Shown here piece after piece: positions 43,359-52,023 of a DNA stretch of 64,000 nt. This DNA is from Bacillota bacterium (GTDB lineage Bacteria > Bacillota > Clostridia > Acetivibrionales > DSM-1351). Within the stretch, counting starts at the first letter, position 1, and every line of letters begins with the position of its first letter. The stretch covers positions 1-64,000 of the forward strand of contig JAEWMS010000026.1 of the NCBI GenBank assembly GCA_023393115.1, in the 5' to 3' direction. Position numbers and translations under genes: made by a program. The notes beneath the pieces are model-generated. The model did not search any database, had not been told where the DNA came from, and was given only the letters and a program-made list of their open reading frames with translations.

Positions 43359-43851
43359 ATTTCAAAATTTCTTTCACCAATAAATATTCTGTTATGCCAT
43401 TCTTATATAAGTTAGGGATACAACCTACTTCCTTGAACCCATAATCCAAATAGAACTTTTTAGCTCTAAAATTAAAATCAGCAACTACCAGGAATAATTT
43501 CGATGACCCGGATTTCTCTTCTATATGCCCAATAAGTCTCTTACCTATTCCAAGGCTGCGATATTCCTCTTTTACAGCAATGATATGCAGATATGGGTAA
43601 CTATGAAACGCACCTTTTTGTATAACCCAAATGAAACCCAGTACTACATTTTCTTCATTTATTGCGACACTTATCTCGCCTTTGCTTATGCCTTCATTTA
43701 CAGCATTATGTACTTTATTCTCATCAGGGAAGTAAACTCTTCCTAGTTCTGATTTCTGTAGAGCTATCTTGCAATCAGTCAAGTGCTTGTATTCTGCAAC
43801 GATTATTTTTATATTCACTGGGCTTACTGGGCTTCCTCCAATCAACTCCAT
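43357..43851 (-). CDS. GNAT family N-acetyltransferase
   Basis: A 164-residue acetyl-CoA-dependent transferase. The acetyl-CoA pyrophosphate loop is in YLHIIAVKEEYRSLGIGKRLI, followed by the beta-alpha block FNFRAKKFYLDYGFKEVG. The substrate is unknown. The ATG has an AGGAG site. It is convergent with the small-protein gene and 52 nt behind another GNAT gene. Confidence 0.92.
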   Translation of the reverse strand: MELIGGSPVSPVNIKIIVAEYKHLTDCKIALQKSELGRVYFPDENKVHNAVNEGISKGEISVAINEENVVLGFIWVIQKGAFHSYPYLHIIAVKEEYRSLGIGKRLIGHIEEKSGSSKLFLVVADFNFRAKKFYLDYGFKEVGCIPNLYKNGITEYLLVKEILK

Positions 43852-43903
43852 GTATTTCTCCTATGAATCTATTTATGTATCTTTCCTTTTTGATCTATTA
43901 CTT

Positions 43904-44674
43904 TTAGCGGACTTTCACAGAATATGTAACATATTCTTTATCAAAATTATAGCCAAGCTTTTCTGAAAGAGCAACTGATTCTTTATTGGCAGCATCCCAG
44001 CTTGGATACAGATTTCTGTCAAGGCACTCCAGTATCAGTTTGGATGCGCAAATCAGAGCCAGTCCCCTTCTTCGATATTCCTGTTTTGTATCTATTTCTA
44101 TTTCTATTCCATCTTTATATACTGTGTAGGAGGAGGCACCCGAGACGATTGCGTCCCGATGAAGAATTACCGCCCCTAGCCCATACTTTTTATACTCGGC
44201 ATAGGATGGGAACTGAGAACATAAATCCCGAGACCATTGTTCTGACCTGCATTCATGGTAAAGCTCCTCATCTATCATTTTTAACTCATAATCAGACGGT
44301 AAGTTCTCTATGTAGGATGTTAGTTTCTTTTTATCAAACACATCAGGTTCTTTTTTTATTGCATAACGCATGAACTTTTCATGGTTATCCTTGTATTCCT
44401 GCTCAATTAACGCTCCCCACCCTTCATTTTGAGGTATCATGTAAATAAATTCAGATTCAAAATATGATGGTATATTTTGAACCAGCTCAAGGTCGGGTAC
44501 TCCTGCGAAAAAGCATAAATCCCCGGTAATAATTTGCGCAGATTGAGGATTCTCATTTCTGTCTACCCAGGCATTACCCATATACCCTTGTAAACAAGAC
44601 CAAATTATAGTCTCCTCCCATCCTTGAAAAAGCAGTGAAATGTTGTTCATATCTTTCTTATCCATTTGATACAT
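43904..44674 (-). CDS. GNAT family N-acetyltransferase (long form)
   Basis: A 256-residue protein in which the C-terminal GNAT core reads GIEIEIDTKQEYRRRGLALICASKLI ... PSWDAANKESVALSEKLGY, and the N-terminal ~120 residues form the extra domain of the GNAT_acetyltran/ZmaR-like group. Members of that group acetylate small molecules including some antibiotics. The substrate here is unknown. The start follows a GGGGGA site. Confidence 0.88.
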   Translation of the reverse strand: MYQMDKKDMNNISLLFQGWEETIIWSCLQGYMGNAWVDRNENPQSAQIITGDLCFFAGVPDLELVQNIPSYFESEFIYMIPQNEGWGALIEQEYKDNHEKFMRYAIKKEPDVFDKKKLTSYIENLPSDYELKMIDEELYHECRSEQWSRDLCSQFPSYAEYKKYGLGAVILHRDAIVSGASSYTVYKDGIEIEIDTKQEYRRRGLALICASKLILECLDRNLYPSWDAANKESVALSEKLGYNFDKEYVTYSVKVR

Positions 44675-44693
44675 TTGTGTTCCCCCTAATTAT

Positions 44694-44948
44694 TTACTCT
44701 ACAGAAAAGAAATCATCATTCCAGCTTTCATTAGATCTTTTCTGTTCTCTTCTATATTCAATAATATCTCCCGGCTGGCAATCCAGTACATCACAGATAG
44801 CGTCTAAAGACGAAAACCTTATAGCCTTTACTTTTCCTGTTTTTAAATTTGATAAATTGACATTAGAAATACCAACCTTTTGAGCAAGCTCATTCAATGA
44901 TATTTTCCGGTCAGCCATGACCCTATCCAATCTTAAAATTATAGCCAT
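44694..44948 (-). CDS. Small helix-turn-helix regulator (Xre family)
   Basis: An 84-residue one-domain DNA-binding protein: RKISLNELAQKVGISNVNLSNLKTG forms the helix-turn-helix, and FSSLDAICDVLDCQPGDIIEY the final helices. Such YozG-type regulators commonly accompany a DUF2975 membrane protein, as here (30 nt apart). The GAGG ribosome site supports the start. Confidence 0.93.
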   Translation of the reverse strand: MAIILRLDRVMADRKISLNELAQKVGISNVNLSNLKTGKVKAIRFSSLDAICDVLDCQPGDIIEYRREQKRSNESWNDDFFSVE

Positions 44949-44978
44949 AAGTAAACCTCTTCTTAGTTAATTATAACT

Positions 44979-45479
44979 TTATATTGTAGTATCTGAATTC
45001 CCTTGATATATGAAGCCATACTTAACTATTTTTGAAAGCAAAACTCCCAGCAATCCGATTAACAGCAAAGTCCCATCACATAATGTAAAGCTTCCTTTTG
45101 AATAGAGATTAAACCCATTTGCTCCATAGCCGTCTATCCTTGGAAAGGCAAATGATGATACAACCAGAAGTATCCCAATTGAAAATATACACCAAACTAA
45201 AATGTGTGAAAAAGGTCTCTTAATTACTGCTATACTAATCAACGAAATAAAGCAAATAATAATAAAAACATAGAATAATGAGTTATATAAGAAGTGTTTA
45301 ATTCCAACATTCTTCCATACTTGATTTGAGACACCATCACTTATATAAAATACTCCTGCTAATGATAATAAAGCCGAAAGGAAAATAGTAATTCCTAATA
45401 TCCACTTGAAAGATAAGGTGAATTTGATCTCCCTTTCTTTCTCACAATTAATTGATATAGCTTTGATTTCATCGCTCAT
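44979..45479 (-). CDS. DUF2975-type integral membrane protein
   Basis: A 166-residue protein with four hydrophobic segments (about residues 25-47, 67-90, 97-117 and 138-158). Size and pairing with an 84-residue Xre regulator match the DUF2975 group; function is unknown. I use the ATG at 45479, which has a GGAGG site, rather than the frame extension to 45494. A Fur-box-like palindrome lies 76 nt upstream. Confidence 0.82.
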   Translation of the reverse strand: MSDEIKAISINCEKEREIKFTLSFKWILGITIFLSALLSLAGVFYISDGVSNQVWKNVGIKHFLYNSLFYVFIIICFISLISIAVIKRPFSHILVWCIFSIGILLVVSSFAFPRIDGYGANGFNLYSKGSFTLCDGTLLLIGLLGVLLSKIVKYGFIYQGNSDTTI

Positions 45480-45554
45480 GCCAATTTCCTCCACTATTGG
45501 TTAATTACACTATATAATTATATATATAACTTTTAATGGAAGTCAATATATTTT

Positions 45555-45569
45555 TAATGATTATCATTA
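45555..45569. promoter_or_regulatory. Fur-box-like palindrome
   Basis: TAATGATTATCATTA is a perfect 7-1-7 palindrome and matches the core of the classical Fur box. It is 76 nt upstream of the DUF2975-Xre pair. No iron gene is adjacent, so control by Fur or a relative is inference. Confidence 0.5.
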
Positions 45570-45680
45570 AATTATGAATGCGAGAAAGTAGGAATGGGTG
45601 AATTGTAGTGAATTATGAGGATGCGAAATGTGAAGGTACTGTTGCATTGATATTAGTTAACAACTCCTATGACACAGCTA

Positions 45681-45698
45681 GGGGCGCTTTCGCACCCC
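45681..45698 (-). other. Compact GC-rich hairpin with GAAA tetraloop
   Basis: On the minus strand GGGGTGC and GCGCCCC form a 7-bp stem (one G-T pair) capped by GAAA. There is no T-run. It lies in the divergent gap between the DUF2975 gene and blaI; the rest of 45480-45731 shows only the Fur-like palindrome. Confidence 0.55.
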
Positions 45699-45731
45699 GG
45701 TTGATTTATTTAACTTTATCTAAGGTAAATA

Positions 45732-45781
45732 TTGACATTATCTTCTACATGATGTAGTATATTATTTACTACACTGTGTAG
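45732..45781 (+). promoter_or_regulatory. blaI promoter with two BlaI-type operators
   Basis: TTGACA (45732-45737) and TAGTAT (45755-45760) have a 17-nt spacer. Two dyads CTACA-TGA-TGTAG (45745-45757) and CTACA-CTG-TGTAG (45769-45781) match the BlaI/MecI operator core TACAnnnTGTA. Their centres are 24 bp apart; the first overlaps the promoter spacer and -10 box, the second lies just downstream, so repressor binding would block transcription of its own operon. Confidence 0.85.
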
Positions 45782-45802
45782 AAAATCAGGAGGTTAAAAC
45801 TA

Positions 45803-46171
45803 ATGAAAATAGCAAAAATGTCTGAAGCCGAAAAGGAGGTTATGCAAATAATTTGGGCCTCCGGAAGCCCGGTTACTTCTGCAAAAATTCTTGCTGAGCT
45901 GTCACAGGAAAGGGATGTAAAAATTACTACTGTCTTAACTTTCCTTACCAGACTAACTGAAAAAGGTTTAATTGTCTGCCAGAGAATAGGAAAGAAAAAT
46001 TATTATGTTTCTCTGCTTTCAGAAAGGGAATACAAAAAATTTGAATCCAAAAAGTTTCTCTCGGCTATACATGGAGGATCAATAAAAAACTTTCTGGCTG
46101 CTCTGTGTGATGATGGTGATATAAGCAATGAGGAGATTGAGGAACTAAAGAATTGGTTATCGCAAAGGTAG
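45803..46171 (+). CDS. blaI: BlaI/MecI-family repressor
   Basis: A 122-residue winged-helix repressor: MSEAEKEVMQIIWASGSPV begins the domain and ITTVLTFLTRLTEKGLI the recognition region, followed by the dimerisation/cleavage region. In the classical system a BlaR1 metalloprotease inactivates it; here the partner gene follows immediately. No beta-lactamase is adjacent, so the regulated function is probably cell-wall related in another way. A GGAGG site precedes the ATG. Confidence 0.94.
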   Translation: MKIAKMSEAEKEVMQIIWASGSPVTSAKILAELSQERDVKITTVLTFLTRLTEKGLIVCQRIGKKNYYVSLLSEREYKKFESKKFLSAIHGGSIKNFLAALCDDGDISNEEIEELKNWLSQR

Positions 46172-46179
46172 GTTATGTG

Positions 46180-47631
46180 ATGCAAACAATATTTAATACA
46201 ATAATAAAAATGTCTCTTGCAGGAAGCATTTTATCCTTGGTTTTGTACTTTATCAGACCTATGACTCATAGGATTTTCAGTTCAACATGGGATTATATAT
46301 CAAGAGTGTTAATAGTGCTGATATTTTTAATTCCGTTACCTCTACTTCCTTCACTAAATATTAGCATCCCCGAGGATTATTCTATGTTTCTAAAAGATAA
46401 TATAATTTCTGTAGAAACCCGAACAAAGGATTATGAGGAAAGCAGTAATAAACTTTACCTGTTACCGATAAAGTTTACCAATAGACAGGCAATTATATCA
46501 TCAATGAAATCAATAAATAGCTTTGTTACCCCAATTATAAAGTATATTTGGCTCTCAGGTGTTATTATTTACATTTTGATAAAACTAAAGCATTACTTTT
46601 TATTCAGAACTTTAATGCAAAGGAACAGCGAAATTAAAAGCTGTGTGACATGGGATACTCTGAATCAACAAAAAAAGGAAATGAGCATAAATAGGAAAAT
46701 CCGGCTTATGTCCAACGACAAAATCGGTACGCCTATGCTAATTGGTATTATTCACCCCACTATCGTTTTGCCGGAGTATAATTTTCAACAGACTGAATTA
46801 CGGTTCATATTTACACATGAACTTATCCATTTAAAGAGAGGTGACTTACTGCTAAAAACAATAACATTAATAGCTAATGTAATTCATTGGTTCAACCCAG
46901 TTTTCATTCCATTGAGCAGAGGTATAAACCGTTCATGTGAGTTGTCTTGTGATGAAGGGGTTATTAAAAAAATAGACTTTCACTCAAGAAAACGGTATGC
47001 TGAAACAATTTTAGCATTGCTGGATAGAAAGACAAGTAAAAGATACGATTTCTATTCTGCTTTGAATGAGAACGCAGAAAATATAAAAAGGAGACTAACA
47101 ATTATGCTCAATTATAAAGAACCCAAAAAATCAAATCATTACTTTTCCATTGTAGTTACTATTACCATATGCATTCTTGGCTTTACTCTTTCAGCTACTA
47201 ATTTAGTTTTCGCGGAAAATTCAACAATTAGTTTAAATATGGTTTGGCCAGCATCAGAATGTAAAAATATCAGAGCAGGTTATGGAGAAAGAACCCATCC
47301 TATTACTAAAGAAAAAAAATTACATACTGGTATTGATATTGAAGGTGACTCCGGTAAATCGATTGTAGCAGCCGAAAGCGGAGTGGTAATAACTTCCGAA
47401 TGGAAGGGAGAGTATGGAAATATGGTAATTATCAAGCACTCCGGCGGTATAACAACATCTTACGCACATTGCAGTAAACTTCTTGTCAAAGAAGGTGACG
47501 AAGTTATAATTGGTCAAGAAATAGCTCTAATAGGAAAAACCGGTATATCAACCGGACCACATCTGCATTTTGAGGTCGCTAAAGATGGTCAAACACAAAA
47601 TCCTTTAGATTATGTGAGTATACCCGATTAA
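46180..47631 (+). CDS. BlaR1-type M56 membrane metallopeptidase fused to an M23 endopeptidase domain
   Basis: A 483-residue protein with three membrane segments in the first ~145 residues, an M56 peptidase with zinc motif HELIH (213-217) and third ligand in CDEGV (near 259), a fourth membrane segment (about 322-345), and an outside M23/LytM domain. The M23 ligands are visible: H382 and D386 (HTGID), H430 (YAHCS) and HLHFEV (461-463). BlaR1 normally ends in a penicillin-binding sensor; here that part is replaced by a wall-hydrolase-like domain. It follows blaI by 8 nt. I use the ATG at 46180; earlier GTG and TTG codons overlap the GGTAGG site. Confidence 0.92.
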   Translation: MQTIFNTIIKMSLAGSILSLVLYFIRPMTHRIFSSTWDYISRVLIVLIFLIPLPLLPSLNISIPEDYSMFLKDNIISVETRTKDYEESSNKLYLLPIKFTNRQAIISSMKSINSFVTPIIKYIWLSGVIIYILIKLKHYFLFRTLMQRNSEIKSCVTWDTLNQQKKEMSINRKIRLMSNDKIGTPMLIGIIHPTIVLPEYNFQQTELRFIFTHELIHLKRGDLLLKTITLIANVIHWFNPVFIPLSRGINRSCELSCDEGVIKKIDFHSRKRYAETILALLDRKTSKRYDFYSALNENAENIKRRLTIMLNYKEPKKSNHYFSIVVTITICILGFTLSATNLVFAENSTISLNMVWPASECKNIRAGYGERTHPITKEKKLHTGIDIEGDSGKSIVAAESGVVITSEWKGEYGNMVIIKHSGGITTSYAHCSKLLVKEGDEVIIGQEIALIGKTGISTGPHLHFEVAKDGQTQNPLDYVSIPD

Positions 47632-47677
47632 ATTATCTTTATTGCTGTTCGTGCTAACCTCCGATGGACATATAAAT

Positions 47678-47722
47678 GGGACTGCCTGGATTAAATCATA
47701 TCGCTATAATCCAAGCAATCCC
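47678..47722 (-). terminator. Hairpin after mnmA
   Basis: 16-bp arms (47678-47693 with 47707-47722) pair fully on the minus strand with two G-T pairs, but have two mismatches on the plus strand. This points to use by the minus-strand mnmA, whose stop is 30 nt away, although the T-run is weak. Confidence 0.7.
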
Positions 47723-47752
47723 AATTATAATCACCTTAACAGGCAAAACACT

Positions 47753-48832
47753 TTAATCTATTGTGCCGCCGCCCATGACAATATCCCCGTCGTAGAAAAC
47801 AACTGATTGCCCCGGAGTTATTGCTCTTTGAGGAGCATCAAATACTACACGGATTTTTTTGTCATCAATAACATGGATTACAGCAGGAGCTTCCTGGGCT
47901 GAATACCTGATCTTAGCATTAACTCTCATGCCGTCGATAGGTTTCTCAATAGAAATAAAATTAAGGTCCGATGCTGTAAGTGTATCAGAAAATACCTCTT
48001 TGTCTTCTCCTAAAATAACTCTATTATTTTCAACATCAAGTGCTATTACAAACATTGGTTTCCCAAAGGCTATGCCCAGTCCCTTCCTTTGTCCAACAGT
48101 ATAATGAACTATACCTTTATGAGTTCCAAGTACATTACCCTTGGTATCCACAAATTTACCGGGCACAATCTTTTTATCACTGTTTTCACTTAGAAACTTA
48201 CCATAATCATTGTCATTAATAAAGCAGATTTCCTGACTATCAGGCTTTGTTGCTACAGTCAAACCAATCTCCTTTGCCATTTCTCTGATACGTTCCTTGG
48301 AATAGTCCCCAACAGGCATAAGGGTTCTGCTTAACTGCTCCTGGGTCAAATTATACAGTGCATATGTCTGGTCCTTCCTGTCAGTCACCGATTTTTTAAG
48401 AATGTATCTTCCTGACCCAGGGTCAAGCATAACCTTGGCGTAATGCCCTGTTGCAATATAATCAATTCCCATGGAAACGGCCTTATCCAGCATAGCCTGC
48501 CATTTTACATGTCTGTTGCAGGCTATACACGGGTTTGGAGTACGCCCCTTAAAATACTCTTCCTTAAAATATTCAATTACTGTTTTATTAAAAATGTCCT
48601 TGAAATTCAGCACGTAATAAGGTATTCCAAGCTTATTGGCAACTCTTCTTGCGTCATCCACTGCCGAAAGTGAGCAGCAGCCGCCCTCGGACTTTTTCAT
48701 TTCCTCGTCCATGTCCTGCCAAATCTGAAGGGTTACTCCTATTACCTCATACCCCTGCTGCAATAAAATGGCGGCTGCAACAGAACTGTCTACACCGCCG
48801 CTCATTCCCACCATAACCTTCTTTGAGTTCAT
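47753..48832 (-). CDS. mnmA: tRNA-specific 2-thiouridylase MnmA
   Basis: Places sulfur on uridine 34 of Lys, Glu and Gln tRNAs. The 359 residues show the PP-loop GMSGGVDSSVAAA, the first catalytic Cys in NPCIACNR and the second in SQEICFI, and the C-terminal barrel with GQSVVFYDGD. The sulfur comes from a cysteine desulfurase, and nifS/nifU lie directly upstream, although a strong hairpin separates the units. Confidence 0.97.
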   Translation of the reverse strand: MNSKKVMVGMSGGVDSSVAAAILLQQGYEVIGVTLQIWQDMDEEMKKSEGGCCSLSAVDDARRVANKLGIPYYVLNFKDIFNKTVIEYFKEEYFKGRTPNPCIACNRHVKWQAMLDKAVSMGIDYIATGHYAKVMLDPGSGRYILKKSVTDRKDQTYALYNLTQEQLSRTLMPVGDYSKERIREMAKEIGLTVATKPDSQEICFINDNDYGKFLSENSDKKIVPGKFVDTKGNVLGTHKGIVHYTVGQRKGLGIAFGKPMFVIALDVENNRVILGEDKEVFSDTLTASDLNFISIEKPIDGMRVNAKIRYSAQEAPAVIHVIDDKKIRVVFDAPQRAITPGQSVVFYDGDIVMGGGTID

Positions 48833-48870
48833 TCACTACATTCTCCTATACAAACAAAGTCTATAATACC

Positions 48871-48917
48871 GAAACGGTTAAATAATAACCCGAACTCACT
48901 TATTATTTAACCGTTTC
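48871..48917 (-). terminator. Hairpin between nifU and mnmA
   Basis: A perfect 17-bp stem (48871-48887 with 48901-48917) with a 13-nt loop stands 19 nt after the nifU stop. The T-run is weak, so partial read-through to mnmA is possible. Confidence 0.78.
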
Positions 48918-48936
48918 AAATTAATTCATAACTATT

Positions 48937-49398
48937 TTAGTCTTCATCCTCATCAAAATCCTCTTCACGACCGTGGCTGTGATGACAACCACTGCAGCAG
49001 CCGGTACAATCTACACTTTCATCTACTGCCAGGCCATTTTTCCGTCTATAATCTTCCAGTGCAGCGGCAATAGCTTCCTCTGCAAGGTTGGAACAGTGCA
49101 TCTTTGCCGGCGGCAACCCATCGAGAGCCTCAGCAACCGCCTTGTTTGTTATCTTCATAGCCTCTTCTACAGTTTTACCCTTAACCAGCTCGGTTGCCAT
49201 ACTGCTTGTAGCTACAGCCGCTCCGCAACCAAATGTCTTAAATTTAGCATCTACAATAACATTGTCCTCTATTTTAAGATACATTTTCATTATATCTCCG
49301 CACTTGGCGTTTCCAACCTGACCCACACCGTTGGCATCTTCAATTTCTCCAACATTCCTTGGATTTGAAAAATGATCCATAACTTTTTCACTATACAT
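48937..49398 (-). CDS. nifU: Fe-S cluster scaffold NifU/IscU with Cys/His-rich tail
   Basis: A 153-residue scaffold on which Fe-S clusters are built. The three ligand Cys are in NAKCGD, FGCGAAV and HCSNLA. After the usual ~125-residue core come DCTGCCSGCHHSHG and an acidic end, an unusual metal-binding-looking extension. It follows nifS by 38 nt and has a GAGG site. Confidence 0.95.
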   Translation of the reverse strand: MYSEKVMDHFSNPRNVGEIEDANGVGQVGNAKCGDIMKMYLKIEDNVIVDAKFKTFGCGAAVATSSMATELVKGKTVEEAMKITNKAVAEALDGLPPAKMHCSNLAEEAIAAALEDYRRKNGLAVDESVDCTGCCSGCHHSHGREEDFDEDED

Positions 49399-49436
49399 TT
49401 TACATAACCTCTTTTCGTTATATGCTGTTGCTCTAA

Positions 49437-50618
49437 TTATTTTTTGTTCTTTACTGCTTCATAAAGTGGTGACATATCTCTTAATCTGCTTACTATCTTA
49501 GGTATCTCCTCAAGTATATAATCTACATCCTCCTGGGTGTTTTCTTCGCCAAAGGTTAATCTTAAAGAGCCATGAGCAATTTCATGAGGTAAACCTATGG
49601 CCATTAAAACATGTGAAGGATCAAGTGAGCCTGAAGAGCAAGCTGATCCACTGGAACCGCAAACCCCCATCATATCAAGCATCAGAAGAAGAGACTCACC
49701 TTCTATGAACTCAAATGATATATTTACACTACCCGGTAATCTGTTTGTTCTATGCCCGTTAAGTCTTATATATGGTATCCTTGACATAAGACCTTCTATA
49801 GTTTTTTCTCTCAAGTCTATAAGCTTTTTGTTATAGGCTTCCATGTTTTCCATTGCAAGCTCAATTGCCCTTCCCAGACCGATAATTCCGGGGAGATTCT
49901 CAGTGCTCGCTCTCTTTCCTCTTTCCTGGGCACCGCCATGTAAAAAGGAGGATATTTTTACTCCCTTTCTTATATATAGCGCACCTACACCCTTAGGACC
50001 ATAAAACTTATGACCTGACAAAGAAAGAAGATCAATGTTCATTTTTTGTACATCAATTGAAACATTTCCTATTGCCTGTACAGCATCAGTGTGAAAAAGA
50101 ATACCCTTTTCACGAGCAAACGCACCAATTTCCTGTATTGGTTGAATTGTGCCAATCTCGTTATTTGCAAACATGATACTGATCAATATTGTTGTATCCT
50201 TAACAGCTTTTTTAAGGTCTTCCAACGAAACCATACCGTCACTGTCTACCGGCAGGTATGTTATTTCGAAACCTTCTCCCTGTAGGTACTTGCAGGTATT
50301 CATTATTGCAGGATGCTCTATTGCCGAGGTAATAATATGATTACCTTTTTTCTTGTTGGCTGCTGCAACTCCCTTTATGGCCCAGTTATCAGCTTCACTT
50401 CCCGAACCTGTAAAATAAATTTCTCTTGCTTCTGCTCCAAGAGCCTTCGCAACTTTCTCCCTGGCTTCTTCTACAGCTTTTTTGCTTTCACGGCCAAGGC
50501 TATATATCGATGAAGCATTACCAAAATGTTCGCAGAAGAAAGGCTTCATTGCCTCAAATACTTCAGGCTTAACATATGTGGTTGCTGCATGATCTAAGTA
50601 AATAATTCTGTTTCCCAT
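49437..50618 (-). CDS. nifS: Cysteine desulfurase NifS/IscS
   Basis: PLP enzyme that takes sulfur from cysteine as a persulfide. The 393 residues contain the N-terminal YLDHAATTYVKP, the PLP Lys in LSGHKFYGPKG, and the active Cys in SGSACSSGSLDP near residue 325. I use the ATG at 50618 with GGGAG 8 nt upstream; a GTG three codons earlier overlaps that site. It sits between iscR and nifU, forming an Isc-type unit. Confidence 0.97.
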   Translation of the reverse strand: MGNRIIYLDHAATTYVKPEVFEAMKPFFCEHFGNASSIYSLGRESKKAVEEAREKVAKALGAEAREIYFTGSGSEADNWAIKGVAAANKKKGNHIITSAIEHPAIMNTCKYLQGEGFEITYLPVDSDGMVSLEDLKKAVKDTTILISIMFANNEIGTIQPIQEIGAFAREKGILFHTDAVQAIGNVSIDVQKMNIDLLSLSGHKFYGPKGVGALYIRKGVKISSFLHGGAQERGKRASTENLPGIIGLGRAIELAMENMEAYNKKLIDLREKTIEGLMSRIPYIRLNGHRTNRLPGSVNISFEFIEGESLLLMLDMMGVCGSSGSACSSGSLDPSHVLMAIGLPHEIAHGSLRLTFGEENTQEDVDYILEEIPKIVSRLRDMSPLYEAVKNKK

Positions 50619-50713
50619 GTTGAACACTCCCTTATAATTTGACTAACAGAAGTAGTTGAAATTTTCAAGTACTCCTTAATAATATACCCTTTCAAAAATA
50701 AATAAAAACAGGA

Positions 50714-51160
50714 TTATATGTAATAAATATAATCATTTTTTGTCTTACTTTCGTACTCCAGTACCAGGTCGGCTATAGAGATAGCATCAACAACTTCATT
50801 TATCTTATCTCTTAGTTTTGCCCAAACAGTAGCTGTAACACAAGAATCCGCCTTATCACAGCTTACAGGCATTTCAAGATCTATGCAGTCAACAGGACAA
50901 AGTGTTCCCTCCAGAGATCTTAAAACATCACCTACAGAAATATTTTCAGCAGGCTTGGCAAGAAGGTAACCACCTTGAGCACCCCTTATGCTTTTGACAA
51001 GACCGGACTTTTTTAATGATGAAAATAACTGTTCCAGATAATTTTCAGAAAGATCCTGCCTTTCAGCAACACACTTTAAAGATACCTGCCCCTCCTTGCT
51101 ATGAATTGCAAGATCAACAATAGCTCTAAGACCATATCTTCCCTTTGTTGAAACCTTCAA
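50714..51160 (-). CDS. iscR: Rrf2-family Fe-S regulator IscR
   Basis: A 148-residue regulator of Fe-S biogenesis. The winged helix is in MKVSTKGRYGLRAIVDLA ... LKKSGLVKSIRGAQGGY, and the cluster ligands are in CPVDCID and SCDKADSC. It heads the iscR-nifS-nifU run. The start is a TTG at 51160, 6 nt after GGTGA. Confidence 0.95.
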   Translation of the reverse strand: MKVSTKGRYGLRAIVDLAIHSKEGQVSLKCVAERQDLSENYLEQLFSSLKKSGLVKSIRGAQGGYLLAKPAENISVGDVLRSLEGTLCPVDCIDLEMPVSCDKADSCVTATVWAKLRDKINEVVDAISIADLVLEYESKTKNDYIYYI

Positions 51161-51268
51161 AGTTAATCACCTTAATTCCAATTAATTTACTAGACTTTAA
51201 TTGATGTTACCATATAAGAGAAAGGAATTCAAGTAAAAATTAGTCATATTTGTTCTATTCACCAAAAT

Positions 51269-51310
51269 ATTTATCTAACTATTAATGTATACTTTAATAG
51301 TTAGATAAAT
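51269..51310 (-). terminator. Hairpin terminator after ykuS
   Basis: A perfect 16-bp stem (51269-51284 with 51295-51310) and 10-nt loop lie 27 nt past the ykuS stop and are followed on the minus strand by ATTTT. It separates ykuS from iscR. Confidence 0.82.
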
Positions 51311-51337
51311 TTCTGATAAACACCTGATAAAAATCTG

Positions 51338-51619
51338 CTATAAAAACGAACTGTAACACCTTGTTCTAAGCATATAATCAATTTCATCTATACTCTTCCC
51401 ATTTGCACAAACTATAAAAACACCATAACTTGGTTTGCTGCTGGTGCTCATAACAGGTCCGGTATTTTCTTCTGTTATTGCGGTAAAATCAAAATGCTTT
51501 CCCTCGTAAACAACTGCATCTATGGGCTTTCTGTAAGTATATAAATCAACAACAATATAGCCCTTCTGCATTAGAGCTCTTGAGATATCTGTTAAATTAT
51601 TCTGTACTGCAACTACCAT
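51338..51619 (-). CDS. YkuS-family (UPF0180) protein
   Basis: A 93-residue protein with the UPF0180 pattern: an N-terminal VVAVQNNLTDISRALMQKGY, a central VVYEGKHFD, and the late SYGVFIVCANGKSIDEIDYML. Function is unknown in all species. It follows a small membrane protein gene by 122 nt. Confidence 0.88.
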   Translation of the reverse strand: MVVAVQNNLTDISRALMQKGYIVVDLYTYRKPIDAVVYEGKHFDFTAITEENTGPVMSTSSKPSYGVFIVCANGKSIDEIDYMLRTRCYSSFL

Positions 51620-51741
51620 ATCAAACCTCCGAACATAAAAAGTAATACTATCCCTTTCTTAGAATAAACTTCCAAAATAAACCTTTTCTTTTTGAAGTAT
51701 TCCCTGATAGTATTTGCAGAGGTTGAATAATTATTCAATAT

Positions 51742-52023
51742 TTAGTTGTTTTGATTGTCTGTATCGTGCTGTTCTGAATCTTCTATTGCTTCTTGATTAT
51801 CATCTGCAACTTCCGGGTTTACTTCCATTCCGTCGGTGTTGATAGGTTCAGTAGTCTTAATTATCTTGTTGCTAGACATGGGTTTATTAGAAAAAATAAA
51901 CCAAACAGCTATTATTGCGTACAATGCCACGCTTTGCATCTGGAATACATGAAAAAATACTATGTTTAATAACAGCAATACAAAACCTATAATTAATACC
52001 CAAGCCAATACTCTTTTTAACAT
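51742..52023 (-). CDS. Small membrane protein of unknown function
   Basis: A 93-residue protein with two hydrophobic segments in the first ~50 residues and an acidic, Asn/Asp/Glu-rich tail ending DTDNQNN. The ATG at 52023 overlaps the rarA stop by one base (TAATG) and has a GGAGAG site inside rarA, so it is translated with rarA. I do not recognise the family. Confidence 0.78.
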   Translation of the reverse strand: MLKRVLAWVLIIGFVLLLLNIVFFHVFQMQSVALYAIIAVWFIFSNKPMSSNKIIKTTEPINTDGMEVNPEVADDNQEAIEDSEQHDTDNQNN

